From positions 1 to 64,000 of the forward strand of contig CALDZL010000068.1 of NCBI GenBank assembly GCA_937944295.1: a stretch of 64,000 nucleotides of DNA. Reading direction: 5' to 3'. This document shows positions 1 to 11,358 of this stretch, one piece after another; position 1 is the first letter of the stretch, and each line of letters starts with the position of its first letter. Below the pieces are notes generated by a model, which saw only the letters and a list, made by a program, of their open reading frames with translations, was not told the DNA's origin and did not search any database. The stretch is from an uncultured Sphingorhabdus sp. (GTDB taxonomy: Bacteria; Pseudomonadota; Alphaproteobacteria; Sphingomonadales; Sphingomonadaceae). Position numbers and translations under genes: made by a program.

Positions 1-1104
1 AATATCGATATAGGCAGAATTAGCACGATTATAAGGCGGCGATTCCTCTACCAATGCTTCCTCAGTCCCAGGAACAGAGACCAAATCCTTATCTAGTAAA
101 AATACTTTTGTTGGCGGTAATTGACGGCGCGCCTCAGCAACGGGGCCATCGCTGGCTTTATTGGCATTCATTTTATCCATGCATTGCTGCGCTGTTTTAT
201 CGGGTGCATAACGGGCGCATACCTCTGCCAGTGCATCTTGGTTGCGTTTTAAGTCAGCCTTTCCAATCGCTTCTAGTTCCGCCAGAGAGATATCCACGCC
301 TTCGGTTTTTTTGACCATATTCGCAAATTTCTCTGCGCCCAATTCAAATCCCGAAGCACTGCCCGCTTGTGAACCAACATGCGCTGCCAATTGCTTCATG
401 GCTTTCGATGCAGCATCCGCCGCTTCTTTCAATTCGCTTTGCAATGCCTCATCTTCTACCTCTGCAAAAGCCGTAATTGCATCGCCTACATAAAATTCAC
501 CAAAACCACCAAATCCGCCTTGCCCGCGTTTCACAAAGGTCGCGGGCAAAGGTAATTTCAAATTGGACTGGATTTGCGATGCCGCCGTTGGGATATTTTT
601 GAGATATTTGATAAAAGCCTTAAGCCGCGTTTCTGCATCAGCATAAGGACGCGCGATGTAAACGCTCGGATCTAATGCTCCGATATAATAAGCAGGGTTT
701 TTATGCGGTTGATCGGCTTCCTCTAACCAGAATAATTCGCCCTCCATCGTGTTTATTAGATATTGGCGTTCAAATTTTTGCGCATCGGATAAGTCTGATT
801 CATCAACAGCTTGTGCATCCACAATGGCTTTTTTGCGAAAATCGATCGCCGCTTGTAATCCTGCTTCTGAGAAATCAATCAATTGCCCATCAAATTCATG
901 GCGGCCTTGAGAAATAGCGAAAGTCGGATTAATCTCAAAATAGCCGTTGAGGAAATTTTCCATATAATCCCCCCAAGCGCTGCCATCGCTATCAATCACC
1001 GCTGCACCGCTATCACCTACATTGCCGTCATCACTGCGTTTACAGGCTGATGGTATTGCAATTGCTACTAAAGAAGCCGCGATCAGATATTTGCTGATTT
1101 TCAT
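1..1104 (-). CDS. DUF885-family putative lipoprotein/peptidase, truncated by window edge
   Basis: Minus-strand reading from ATG at 1104 (MKISKYLIAASLVAIAIPSACKRSDDGNVGDSG...) stays open to position 1; lipobox-like PSAC; DUF885-like sequence (GYFEINPTFAISQGRHEFDG). Absent from the ORF track because it has no stop in the window. Confidence 0.75.
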   Translation of the reverse strand, partial: MKISKYLIAASLVAIAIPSACKRSDDGNVGDSGAAVIDSDGSAWGDYMENFLNGYFEINPTFAISQGRHEFDGQLIDFSEAGLQAAIDFRKKAIVDAQAVDESDLSDAQKFERQYLINTMEGELFWLEEADQPHKNPAYYIGALDPSVYIARPYADAETRLKAFIKYLKNIPTAASQIQSNLKLPLPATFVKRGQGGFGGFGEFYVGDAITAFAEVEDEALQSELKEAADAASKAMKQLAAHVGSQAGSASGFELGAEKFANMVKKTEGVDISLAELEAIGKADLKRNQDALAEVCARYAPDKTAQQCMDKMNANKASDGPVAEARRQLPPTKVFLLDKDLVSVPGTEEALVEESPPYNRANSAYIDI

Positions 1105-1218
1105 AGATTGTCTCCCAAAAATTGCTCTCATTTTCTACACATATTATCATATCATACTAGTGTTGATTTGAAATTATAACTTTGTTGTCAATCTTAATAC
1201 CGCTAAGGTTGTTTAACG

Positions 1219-2460
1219 ATGCAACAACACCCCTTTTTCATTGCCAATTTTCGCTACCTTTGGGCTGCACGCTTCGCCGCGATGCTCGCCTATTATGGTT
1301 TGGCGCTTATCATAGGTTGGCAAAGTTATAATATAGCGCGTGAAGAATTGGATATAGCTGCATCTGCGGGCATATTGGGATTAATTGGCCTATTGCAATT
1401 CATACCGCTATTTCTATTAACTCCATTAGTTGGATGGGCAGCAGATCGATGGGATAGACGCTGGATAGCCCGCATCACAAGCTTGGTGCAGGCACTTATC
1501 GCGCTATGCCTTGCGATCCTTACACTCATCGATCAGATCAGTTTAAATTATATCTATATTGCAGCTGTTTTCCTTGGTATCTGCCGCGCCTTTATGGGCC
1601 CTGCCATATCGGCTTTAACCCCCAATCTAGTCCCAAAGGACATGCTGCCCAAAGCCATCGCCCTATCAACCATCGCATGGCAAACTGGTGTTATTATTGG
1701 GCCTGCTATCGCTGGGCCGCTTTATAGCATTGCGGATTATATACCCTATACTCTATGTGCGATACTCTATGCCCTTTCATGTATAGGTCTCTGTTTAATC
1801 AGCAAGGTTGAACGCAGCATGATTGACCGCAGCAAAGGCCCGTTGCGCCAAGTTGCCGATGGCCTATCCTATGTCTGGGGCAATAAATTGGTTCTTGGTG
1901 CTATCACGCTGGACTTATTTGTTATGTTTTTGGCTGGCGCGCAAGCCATGATCCCTGTCTTTGCCCGCGATATATTAGAGGTTGGCGAACTGGGTCTATC
2001 TCTGCTCGCAATATCGCCAGCGCTTGGTGCTTTGCTGGTCGCCACTTGGTTTTCACACAAACCGCTTGCCAAAAATGTTGGCCGTAAGATGCTCATCGCT
2101 ATGGCTGTATTTGGTGCTTGTACTATTGGCTTTGGCTTTTCCAAAATATTGCCATTATCTATGCTCTTTCTCGCGCTGTGCGGTGCTGCCGATATGTTCG
2201 GTGTTTTTGTCCGCTCTACCCTAATCCAGCTCCATACGCCCGATAACAAACGCGGCCGCGTTGGCGCAGTCAGCCAGATGACGATCAGCGCATCAAATGA
2301 ATTGGGCGATGCATTCACTGGCGGTCTGGCACTATTCATCGGTCCTATCGCGGCTATTGCAGTGGGCGGAGCGGGTGCTATGGTGATAACAGGATTTTGG
2401 TATCGGATTTTTCCGCAATTAAATGCAGCAAAGACTTTTGATCCACCAAAAGATGATTAA
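1219..2460 (+). CDS. MFS transporter (enterobactin-exporter/EntS-like)
   Basis: 413 aa, many TM helices, MFS loop GWAADRWDRRWIA. Confidence 0.85.
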   Translation: MQQHPFFIANFRYLWAARFAAMLAYYGLALIIGWQSYNIAREELDIAASAGILGLIGLLQFIPLFLLTPLVGWAADRWDRRWIARITSLVQALIALCLAILTLIDQISLNYIYIAAVFLGICRAFMGPAISALTPNLVPKDMLPKAIALSTIAWQTGVIIGPAIAGPLYSIADYIPYTLCAILYALSCIGLCLISKVERSMIDRSKGPLRQVADGLSYVWGNKLVLGAITLDLFVMFLAGAQAMIPVFARDILEVGELGLSLLAISPALGALLVATWFSHKPLAKNVGRKMLIAMAVFGACTIGFGFSKILPLSMLFLALCGAADMFGVFVRSTLIQLHTPDNKRGRVGAVSQMTISASNELGDAFTGGLALFIGPIAAIAVGGAGAMVITGFWYRIFPQLNAAKTFDPPKDD

Positions 2461-2509
2461 ATAGGTTTAATATTCTGCCGCACAGATGATGGCCATAGGA
2501 GATAATAAG

Positions 2510-3427
2510 ATGATAAATGCAACCATATTGGAAACCATTGGAAATACACCGCATATTAAAATACAGCGGCTTTTTGGCAATCATAATGTTTGGATCAAAT
2601 CAGAACGCTCTAATCCAGGTGGCTCTATCAAAGACCGCATCGCGCTTGCCATGATTGAGGCCGCCGAAGCCTCTGGCGCGCTCCAAGCGGGCGGCACGAT
2701 TATCGAGCCAACTTCTGGCAATACGGGCGTCGGCCTTGCTATGGTGGCAGCGGTAAAAGGCTATAAATTGATATTGGTAATGCCCGAATCTATGTCGCTG
2801 GAACGCCGCCGATTGATGCTCGCTTATGGTGCTACATTTGATCTCACTCCAAAAGAAAAAGGCATGAAGGGCGCTATCGAACGCGCAACAGAATTAATCG
2901 AGCAAACGCCCAATAGCTGGATGCCGCAGCAATTTGAAAATCCCGCCAATGTGGATGTGCATGTTCGCACCACAGCGCAAGAAATATTGCGCGATTTTGC
3001 TGATAACCCAATTGATGTCATTATTACAGGCGTAGGTACGGGCGGCCATATCAGCGGCGTAGCGCAAGTCCTCAAAGAGCATTGGAGCGCCCTCAAAGTC
3101 TATGCCGTGGAACCCACAGCATCCCCTGTGATCAGCGGCGGACAGCCCGGCCCTCATCCCATCCAAGGCATTGGTGCGGGCTTCATTCCAGGCAATTTAC
3201 ACACACAGATTATTGATGGCGCGATCCAAGTGGACCCAGCCGATGCCAAAGAAATGGCGCGGCGCAGCGCACGCAAAGAAGGTATGTTGGTGGGTATATC
3301 ATCGGGCGCTACTTTAGCCGCTATTTCGCAAAAACTGCCTGAACTAAGTAATGATGCCAATATATTGGGATTTAATTATGATACGGGCGAGCGTTATTTA
3401 TCTGTTCCTGACTTCTTGCCAGAATAG
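2510..3427 (+). CDS. cysK: Cysteine synthase
   Basis: [39 protein letters not shown]; start at 2510 preferred because of SD-like aggaga. Confidence 0.9.
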   Translation: MINATILETIGNTPHIKIQRLFGNHNVWIKSERSNPGGSIKDRIALAMIEAAEASGALQAGGTIIEPTSGNTGVGLAMVAAVKGYKLILVMPESMSLERRRLMLAYGATFDLTPKEKGMKGAIERATELIEQTPNSWMPQQFENPANVDVHVRTTAQEILRDFADNPIDVIITGVGTGGHISGVAQVLKEHWSALKVYAVEPTASPVISGGQPGPHPIQGIGAGFIPGNLHTQIIDGAIQVDPADAKEMARRSARKEGMLVGISSGATLAAISQKLPELSNDANILGFNYDTGERYLSVPDFLPE

Positions 3428-3490
3428 ATACCACCAGAATGAGAAGCATGCGCCGTTAAGCACATGCTCTATCATCTCATATCATTCGAA

Positions 3491-5293
3491 TTAAGCGACT
3501 TCAAACATCTCAGGGGCAAGCGCCATAATGCTCTCACCGCCTGTTTCAATTTTGCGGCGCAGTGCCCCTGCATCGGGCATGATACGCTCAGCAAAATAAC
3601 GTGCTGTTACCAATTTTGCTTCATAAAAGTCTTTATTGCCCTCGCCGCTTTCTAATGCCTCACGCGCCGCAACGCTCATGCGCAGCCATTGCAAACCAAG
3701 CGCAACAATGCCCATGATATGCATATAATGATGCGCCCCTGCCCCTACATTATCGGGGTTAGCCATGCCATTTTGCATGAACCACATTGTCGCTGCTTTC
3801 AATTCGCCATTAGCTTTTTCCAGACGCTCGGCAAAATCGCTGCTATCAGCACCAGCTTTTGCAGCCGCGCATTCATCATCCACAATCTTAAAGAAAGCTT
3901 GGACAGCACGTCCGCCATTTTGCGCCAATTTGCGGCCCACCAGATCCATAGCTTGCACGCCATTGGTGCCTTCATAGATCATCGTGATGCGGGCATCGCG
4001 CACATATTGCTCCATTCCCCATTCGCCAATATAGCCATGACCGCCATAAACTTGCTGAGCATTGGTGGCAATGTCATAGCCTTTATCGGTGCCATAGCCC
4101 TTGATGACAGGCGTTAGCAGCGAGAGCAAATCATCGGCGCTTTCGCGTTCTTCTTCGGTTGCGCCTTTATGGATGAGGTCCGCTTGCAGCGCCCCCCATA
4201 GACACAGCGCGCGCAAGCCCTCTGTAATCGCTTTGGCATCCATCAACATGCGGCGCACATCGGGATGGACAAATAAGGTATCGGCTTTTTCTTCCAAATC
4301 TTTTGGCCCAGTAAGCGCACGGCCTTGACGGCGATCCGCTGCATAAGCAACCGCATTTTGATACGATATTTCGGAAATGCCCAATCCTTGTTGGCCAACG
4401 CCAAGACGCGCAATATTCATCATGATAAACATAGCAGCAAGGCCTTTATTCTCTTCGCCCACCAAATAGCCTGTTGCGCCATCATAATTCATCACACAGG
4501 TAGAATTGCCATGAATACCCATTTTATGCTCAATCGATCCGCACGATAATGTATTGCGATCTCCCAAGGAACCATCATCATTAACAATAAATTTCGGCAC
4601 GATGAAAAGTGATATGCCCTTTACGCTGTCTGGTGCATCGGGGGTTTTTGCCAATACCAAATGAATGATATTTTCGGTTAAATCATGCTCACCCGATGAG
4701 ATGAAGATTTTGGTTCCGCTAATCGCATAGCTGCCATCATCATTGGGTTCGGCCTTGGTGCGAATTAAACCCAAATCAGTGCCGCAATGCGGTTCGGTCA
4801 AGTTCATAGTGCCGCCCCATTTTCCAGACACCATGTTGGGTACATATTTTTCTTTTTGTTCTTGGCTGCCTTTCGCCAAAATAGAGGATACCGCGCCGTG
4901 GGTTAAACCAGGATACATCGCAAATGCCATGTTCGAACTGGCCATAAATTCTTCAAAGGCCATGCTCACGACATGCGGTAACTCTTGGCCGCCAAATTCT
5001 TCTGGTGCGGACAATGTTCCCCACCCTGCTTCGCAATATTGCGCATAAGCTTCTTTAAAACCCTTGGGCGTTGTCACGCTGCCATCATCATGACGCGTGC
5101 AGCCTTCTAAATCGCCAGATTGATTGAGCGGGAAAAGAACATTTTCAACAAATTTAGAACCTTCACCCAAAATGGCCTCCACCATATCAGGGCTGGCACT
5201 TTCAAAACCAGGCAGGTTGGAATATTTTTCTAATTTCAAAACATTATTAAGGTTAAACAATGTGTCATTTACGGGGGCTTTATATTGTGGCAT
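3491..5293 (-). CDS. Acyl-CoA dehydrogenase, DmdC-like subfamily (about 600 aa)
   Basis: ACAD motifs ([57 protein letters not shown]). Confidence 0.85.
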   Translation of the reverse strand: MPQYKAPVNDTLFNLNNVLKLEKYSNLPGFESASPDMVEAILGEGSKFVENVLFPLNQSGDLEGCTRHDDGSVTTPKGFKEAYAQYCEAGWGTLSAPEEFGGQELPHVVSMAFEEFMASSNMAFAMYPGLTHGAVSSILAKGSQEQKEKYVPNMVSGKWGGTMNLTEPHCGTDLGLIRTKAEPNDDGSYAISGTKIFISSGEHDLTENIIHLVLAKTPDAPDSVKGISLFIVPKFIVNDDGSLGDRNTLSCGSIEHKMGIHGNSTCVMNYDGATGYLVGEENKGLAAMFIMMNIARLGVGQQGLGISEISYQNAVAYAADRRQGRALTGPKDLEEKADTLFVHPDVRRMLMDAKAITEGLRALCLWGALQADLIHKGATEEERESADDLLSLLTPVIKGYGTDKGYDIATNAQQVYGGHGYIGEWGMEQYVRDARITMIYEGTNGVQAMDLVGRKLAQNGGRAVQAFFKIVDDECAAAKAGADSSDFAERLEKANGELKAATMWFMQNGMANPDNVGAGAHHYMHIMGIVALGLQWLRMSVAAREALESGEGNKDFYEAKLVTARYFAERIMPDAGALRRKIETGGESIMALAPEMFEVA

Positions 5294-5354
5294 ATTTTTA
5301 TCCTAAATCTATGATAAATTTAAATTAATGGACGTAATTACATGGTAAATATTA

Positions 5355-5795
5355 TTATTTATCTGAAATCTCTGCTTGTTCAACAACATCAACAAATTCC
5401 GTCAGCTCCATAATAGCGCTATTTATGTCCTCTTTTTGCTTTTTCAGCAGCTCTATACGGTCACGGCATTTTTCAAGCGTTACTTTGCGTTGTAAGTTGC
5501 GTCCATCATCAACATCATAAAGGTCAATCATTTCGCGAATTTCAGCGAGGCTAAAACCAACGCGCTTGGCACGTAATATCCATGCAAGTCTGGCCCTATC
5601 ACGCTTGGAATAAACACGCGATAGTCCTTGTCTATCTGGTGCTATCAATCCTTGGTCTTCATAAAATCTCAGCGCCCGTGCCGTTACATTAAATTCACTA
5701 GAAAGGTCAGAAATTGTGTAAGACTCGCGATTAAGCTTATCAGGAGTATCTAATGTTGCATCGGCTCTAGGTTTTTGCATTGTAACTTTATTCAT
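5355..5795 (-). CDS. MerR-family transcriptional regulator
   Basis: YTISDLSSEFNVTARALRFYEDQGLIAPDRQG MerR HTH; upstream of and codirectional with the acyl-CoA dehydrogenase. Confidence 0.9.
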   Translation of the reverse strand: MNKVTMQKPRADATLDTPDKLNRESYTISDLSSEFNVTARALRFYEDQGLIAPDRQGLSRVYSKRDRARLAWILRAKRVGFSLAEIREMIDLYDVDDGRNLQRKVTLEKCRDRIELLKKQKEDINSAIMELTEFVDVVEQAEISDK

Positions 5796-5829
5796 ATTCG
5801 AATCTCTTCATTACATATCCACCTACTTA

Positions 5830-5861
5830 CCTACTTAACGTTTACGCAAACGTCAAGTAGG
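5830..5861. promoter_or_regulatory. 32-bp near-perfect palindrome, probable MerR operator
   Basis: CCTACTT-a-ACGTTT-acgc-AAACGT-c-AAGTAGG, about 35 bp upstream of the merR-type start codon. Confidence 0.6.
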
Positions 5862-5951
5862 AATATGTATTTAGTTAAAAATGACTAACCGCAAATCGCT
5901 AGCATGAACCTATCATCCAAAATTTATCGCTGATGAAATCCAAGGTTTCAG

Positions 5952-5986
5952 TGAAAAATATAATAAACGGCGATCTAGGCGTTTTA
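5952..5986 (-). terminator. Possible intrinsic terminator of serB
   Basis: Minus strand reads AATAAAACG...CGTTTATTATATTTTT immediately after the serB stop; imperfect stem. Confidence 0.4.
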
Positions 5987-6865
5987 TTATAACACCCAAT
6001 CACTACATTTGATGCCCTGCGCATAGAGTAGTGCCGTCAAATCACCATGGACAATCTTCATATCGGCTGCCTTTTGTGCCGCTGGCTTGGCTTTATACGC
6101 CACCCCCAACCCCGCAGCTTCAATCATAGGTATGTCATTCGCGCCATCACCAACAGCCAATGTTTGGGGCTTCTGCCAATTATTTTGAGCAATGATAGTG
6201 TTTAAAATATTCTGCTTTGTTTGAGCATCAACGATTTCACCATCAATTTCGCCGCTTAATATACCATTATCAATCTTTAATTCATTGGCATAATATTCAT
6301 GAAAGCCTAATGTTTGGGCTACATTACGCGCAAATTGGGTGAAGCCGCCAGAAACCAATATGCATTTTGCGCCTCTGCTGGCCATTGTCTGCACCAATGT
6401 TTTAGCACCTTTGCTCATCGTCACTCTTTCATCTAGGCATGTGATAATAGTATCGGAGTTTAGTCCTCTTAACAGCGCCACGCGCCCGCGTAGCGCTTCT
6501 TCAAAATCCAGTTCGCCGCGCATCGCCGCTTCGGTTACTGCCGCTATTTCCTCTTTAATGCCTGCATAATCGGCAAGTTCGTCGATACATTCCACCGTAA
6601 TCATAGTGCTATCCATATCGGATATTAGCATTTTCTTTTCGCGATTTTCGGTTGGCTGTACGATCCAATCTAGCGGATCAGTCATAGTAGCAAGTGCCTG
6701 TTTTGCAATTAACATATCGCCTGTGAAATTAATATCCGCCGCATATCCATCATCAATCCATATAGTTTTTTCGACAAATAAGCCTGCATCGCGCATGCGA
6801 TCACAGGTTGATGATAATTGTCCGCTTGCAAGCCTATCGCTTGCTATTAAAGTCGCTACTTGCAT
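5987..6865 (-). CDS. serB: Phosphoserine phosphatase
   Basis: HAD motifs LISDMDSTMITVECIDELADYAG, LVSGGFTQFA, AVGDGANDIPMIEAAGLGVAYKAKP; start revised to 6865 (MQVATLIASDRL). Confidence 0.92.
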   Translation of the reverse strand: MQVATLIASDRLASGQLSSTCDRMRDAGLFVEKTIWIDDGYAADINFTGDMLIAKQALATMTDPLDWIVQPTENREKKMLISDMDSTMITVECIDELADYAGIKEEIAAVTEAAMRGELDFEEALRGRVALLRGLNSDTIITCLDERVTMSKGAKTLVQTMASRGAKCILVSGGFTQFARNVAQTLGFHEYYANELKIDNGILSGEIDGEIVDAQTKQNILNTIIAQNNWQKPQTLAVGDGANDIPMIEAAGLGVAYKAKPAAQKAADMKIVHGDLTALLYAQGIKCSDWVL

Positions 6866-7799
6866 GACGAATCCTATCCACGATAAAACAGTAGCGCTTA
6901 TCGCTGGTCCAACCGCCAGCGGCAAGAGCGGATTGGCCATTGCTCTCTCGAAACATTATTCCGATCGCCAATATTGCATTATCAATGCCGATAGCGCCCA
7001 AGTCTATAATCATTTGCCGATTTTAAGCGCCCATCCCAGTGCCGAGGAATTAACGCAAGCCGAACATCGCCTTTATGGCTATTGGGACAGCGAACAATCT
7101 TGCAGCGCAGCCGACTGGGCCAAAGATGCAAAACATCAAATTACGCGCGCCCATGATGCGGGTAAAATTCCAATATTGGTCGGCGGCACGGGTCTTTATA
7201 TGCGTACCTTGCTTGATGGCATTGCGCCTATACCTGACATTGACCCTGAACTACGCCATATTATCAGAGCTATGCCAATCACAGAGGCCTATCATGCCTT
7301 AGTACGAGAAGACCCAGATGCAGCGCAAAGTTTAAATCCCAATGACAGCGCCCGTATTTGCCGCGCATTAGAAGTCATAAGATCAACGGGCCAGAGCATC
7401 ATAAACTGGCGCGCGCGCAAGGAGGGCGGTATTGCCGACACTATCACCTTGCAGCCGCTAATATTATTACCGCCGCGCGACTGGCTCTATGAGCGTTGTA
7501 ATAAACGCTTTATCCAAATGTTTGATAATGGTGCTGTAGAAGAGGTCGAAGCCCTGATAAAACGCGACCCTACCGCCGACAGCCCGCTATGGAGGGCCAT
7601 TGGGGTAAAAGAAATATCTGCCTATATCAAAGGTGATATTGATCAGGATAAAGCAATAGAATTGGGCCAAATAGCAACGCGCCAATATGCTAAACGCCAA
7701 TATACTTGGTTTCGCAATCAATCACCTGTACATTGGCACAGATATGAAAAAGAGATAAATTATAAAAACATCAATATTTTTGAAACTATATTTCATTAA
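6864..7799 (+). CDS. miaA: tRNA dimethylallyltransferase
   Basis: MTNPIHDKTVALIAGPTASGKSGLAIAL P-loop, INADSAQVY, GGTGLYMRTLLDGI; true start 6864 inside the longer tracked ORF. Confidence 0.92.
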   Translation: MTNPIHDKTVALIAGPTASGKSGLAIALSKHYSDRQYCIINADSAQVYNHLPILSAHPSAEELTQAEHRLYGYWDSEQSCSAADWAKDAKHQITRAHDAGKIPILVGGTGLYMRTLLDGIAPIPDIDPELRHIIRAMPITEAYHALVREDPDAAQSLNPNDSARICRALEVIRSTGQSIINWRARKEGGIADTITLQPLILLPPRDWLYERCNKRFIQMFDNGAVEEVEALIKRDPTADSPLWRAIGVKEISAYIKGDIDQDKAIELGQIATRQYAKRQYTWFRNQSPVHWHRYEKEINYKNINIFETIFH

Positions 7800-7878
7800 T
7801 GACTATTGACATGAAATATTTATTTCACTAACGAGCCAACTCTTGCCTATTTTTATTCATAGGATAGACAGTCATCTG

Positions 7879-7938
7879 ATGTTTCATTTTAACCATGCCA
7901 TATCCTGGTATATTATATCGAATTGGAATTATGTGTGA
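7879..7938 (+). CDS. Putative 19-codon upstream ORF overlapping the ilvB start
   Basis: atgtttcattttaaccatgccatatcctggtatattatatcgaattggaattatgtgtga = MFHFNHAISWYIISNWNYV*; its TGA overlaps the likely ilvB GTG in GTGTGA. Confidence 0.3.
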   Translation: MFHFNHAISWYIISNWNYV

Positions 7939-9680
7939 GCGCAAAATCCGGCGCAGAAATATTATTAAAAAGCCTACTTGATCAAGGTGTTGATACCGTT
8001 TTTGGATATCCAGGTGGTGCCGTATTGCCCATCTATGATGCGCTATTTAAACACCCTAAGATTAAACATATTTTGGTCCGTCATGAAGCAGGAGCAGCCC
8101 ACGCAGCAGAAGGATATGCCCGATCAACGGGAAAACCGGGTGTTGTTTTGGTAACATCAGGACCAGGGGCAACCAACGCCGTTACTGGGATTGCGGATGC
8201 GTTTATGGACTCTATTCCGCTTGTTGTCATCACAGGGCAAGTACCATCTACACTTATTGGTTCAGACGCTTTCCAAGAAGCGGACACCGTTGGCATTACG
8301 CGGCATTGCACCAAACATAATTATCTGGTCAAAGACCCCAATGAACTTGCCAGCGTTATGAAAGAAGCATTTTTCATCGCTACCCATGGCCGCCCTGGCC
8401 CTGTGGTTATTGATATACCCAAGGATGTGCAAGTCGCACAACCCGATACAGATACACCGCAGAGAAAAGCACATGCGCGCTGCAATATACCGCATGAAGC
8501 CGACATTCATGATATTACCAAAGCAGTGGAATTATTGGCAGGTGCAAACGCACCCATTCTTTACACAGGCGGCGGCATTATTAACTCTGGTCCAGCAGCC
8601 AGCAAAGCGCTTATCGAACTCGCAGAGCTTTGCAATGCACCCGTTACATCCACATTAATGGGACTAGGCTCACTACCTTCTGATGATCCCAAATGGCTTG
8701 GTATGCTGGGTATGCATGGTACATATGAAGCCAATATGGCGATGAACCAATGCGATGTCATGCTGTGCCTTGGTGCGCGCTTTGATGATCGCGTTACGGG
8801 AAGGCTCGATGCTTTTTCACCCAATAGTTACAAAATCCATGTCGATATTGATCGTAGCTCCATCAACAAAACGGTGCGCGTCGATCTACCGATTGTTGCC
8901 GATGTTGGAAAAGCTATTGAACAGATGGTGAAAGTCTGGAAAGGTAGAAAATTAAAAGCTGCTAATCTTGATAAATGGTGGGATTCTATAGAGGGCTGGC
9001 GTGACGTTAAATGCCTAAAGTACAGAGATAATAAACAAGAAATAATGCCGCAATATGCTATTGAACGCTTATACGAGGCAACCAAAGAATATAATCCCAT
9101 TATTACGACAGAAGTAGGCCAACATCAAATGTGGGCGGCGCAGCATTTTCATTTTCACAAACCCAATAAATGGCTAACTAGTGGCGGCCTAGGGACAATG
9201 GGCTATGGCTTACCGGCAGCGATTGGCGCACAAATCGGCAATCCCGATGCTCTGGTTATTGATATTGCCGGCGAAGCTTCGATACAGATGAATATTCAAG
9301 AATTGGGAACGGCTTCTCAATATCGCCTTCCTATTAAAATTTTTATCATTAACAATCAATGGATGGGCATGGTCCGCCAATGGCAAGAACTTACATTTAA
9401 AAGCCGTTTTTCAGAGAGCTACTCCGACAGCTTACCAGACTTTGTACGCTTAGCCGAAGCGTATGGCTGGAAAGGCATGGTTATCGATCATCCCGATAAT
9501 TTGGATGATGGTATTGCCGAAATGATTGCCCATAAAGGACCCGTTATTGTCGATTGCCGTGTTACAAAAAATGCCAATTGCTTTCCAATGATACCATCGG
9601 GCGCTGCTCATACAGAAATGTTGCTAGATAGCAGCGCTGTTACAGGCGAAATGGATGATGAAGCGAAGGCCCTAGTATAA
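7923..9680 (+). CDS. ilvB: Acetolactate synthase large subunit; non-ATG start (TTG 7923 or GTG 7935)
   Basis: GVDTVFGYPGGAVLPIYDALF, VLVTSGPGATNAVTGIADA, ThDP motif GEASIQMNIQELGTASQYRLPIKIFIINN. Confidence 0.95.
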   Translation: MELCVSAKSGAEILLKSLLDQGVDTVFGYPGGAVLPIYDALFKHPKIKHILVRHEAGAAHAAEGYARSTGKPGVVLVTSGPGATNAVTGIADAFMDSIPLVVITGQVPSTLIGSDAFQEADTVGITRHCTKHNYLVKDPNELASVMKEAFFIATHGRPGPVVIDIPKDVQVAQPDTDTPQRKAHARCNIPHEADIHDITKAVELLAGANAPILYTGGGIINSGPAASKALIELAELCNAPVTSTLMGLGSLPSDDPKWLGMLGMHGTYEANMAMNQCDVMLCLGARFDDRVTGRLDAFSPNSYKIHVDIDRSSINKTVRVDLPIVADVGKAIEQMVKVWKGRKLKAANLDKWWDSIEGWRDVKCLKYRDNKQEIMPQYAIERLYEATKEYNPIITTEVGQHQMWAAQHFHFHKPNKWLTSGGLGTMGYGLPAAIGAQIGNPDALVIDIAGEASIQMNIQELGTASQYRLPIKIFIINNQWMGMVRQWQELTFKSRFSESYSDSLPDFVRLAEAYGWKGMVIDHPDNLDDGIAEMIAHKGPVIVDCRVTKNANCFPMIPSGAAHTEMLLDSSAVTGEMDDEAKALV

Positions 9681-10195
9681 TGCAAATATATAAAGAGAAA
9701 TCTGAACGCCATGTTCTTACATTAACCGTGGATAATGAAGCTGGCACATTGGCAAGAATCGCAGGCATGTTTACGGCACGCGGTTATAATATTGACAGCT
9801 TAACCGTTGCCGATGTCACGGAAGATCGCTCTACAAGCCGCATTACCATTGTGACCAATGGTCCACCCGCTATGATTGAGCAAATTATTGCACAATGTGA
9901 ACGCCTCATTCCAGTGCATAAAGTTACGGACCTAACTGAAGAAGGCCCGCATGTTGAACGCGAATTAGCACTGGTTAAAGTGACGGGCAGCGGTGATAAT
10001 CGGATCGAGGCAATTCGTCTGGCTGATATTTACCGTGCCCGTGTAATCGATGCGACAACCAAAAGTTTCATATTCGAGATAACGGGCAGCCCCGAAAAAA
10101 TAGATACATTTTTGACATTAATGCGCGAAGTTGGCTTTGTAGAAGTCGGGCGCACAGGTGTCGCTGCTCTCATGCGAGGCAGCGAACCTACATAG
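9680..10195 (+). CDS. ilvN: Acetolactate synthase small subunit
   Basis: ACT domain HVLTLTVDNEAGTLARIAGMFTARGYNIDSL; TAATG overlap with ilvB. Confidence 0.95.
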   Translation: MQIYKEKSERHVLTLTVDNEAGTLARIAGMFTARGYNIDSLTVADVTEDRSTSRITIVTNGPPAMIEQIIAQCERLIPVHKVTDLTEEGPHVERELALVKVTGSGDNRIEAIRLADIYRARVIDATTKSFIFEITGSPEKIDTFLTLMREVGFVEVGRTGVAALMRGSEPT

Positions 10196-10229
10196 ATACG
10201 ATAAACACCATAAATTTTGCTATACATAA

Positions 10230-11273
<1,044 letters not shown>

Positions 11274-11301
11274 GGCCAGAACCCCATAAACTACAATCTC
11301 A

Positions 11302-11335
11302 TAAAAAAGGTGGCTCTGATCAATCAGAGCCACCT
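11302..11335 (-). terminator. Intrinsic terminator of the Cys-rich/YHS cluster
   Basis: Perfect 13-bp stem AGGTGGCTCTGAT/ATCAGAGCCACCT followed on the minus strand by a T-run. Confidence 0.8.
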
Positions 11336-11358
11336 AATCCAATAGCTAAAATTACATA

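Noticed and set aside
3430-3490. AGCATG/CATGCT inverted repeat between cysK and the acyl-CoA dehydrogenase
   Set aside because: Short stem with a long loop and no T-run; not enough for a terminator call.
3491-5293. Firm assignment to DMSP catabolism as dmdC
   Set aside because: The subfamily is similar, but no other dmd genes are seen here, so only acyl-CoA dehydrogenase is claimed.
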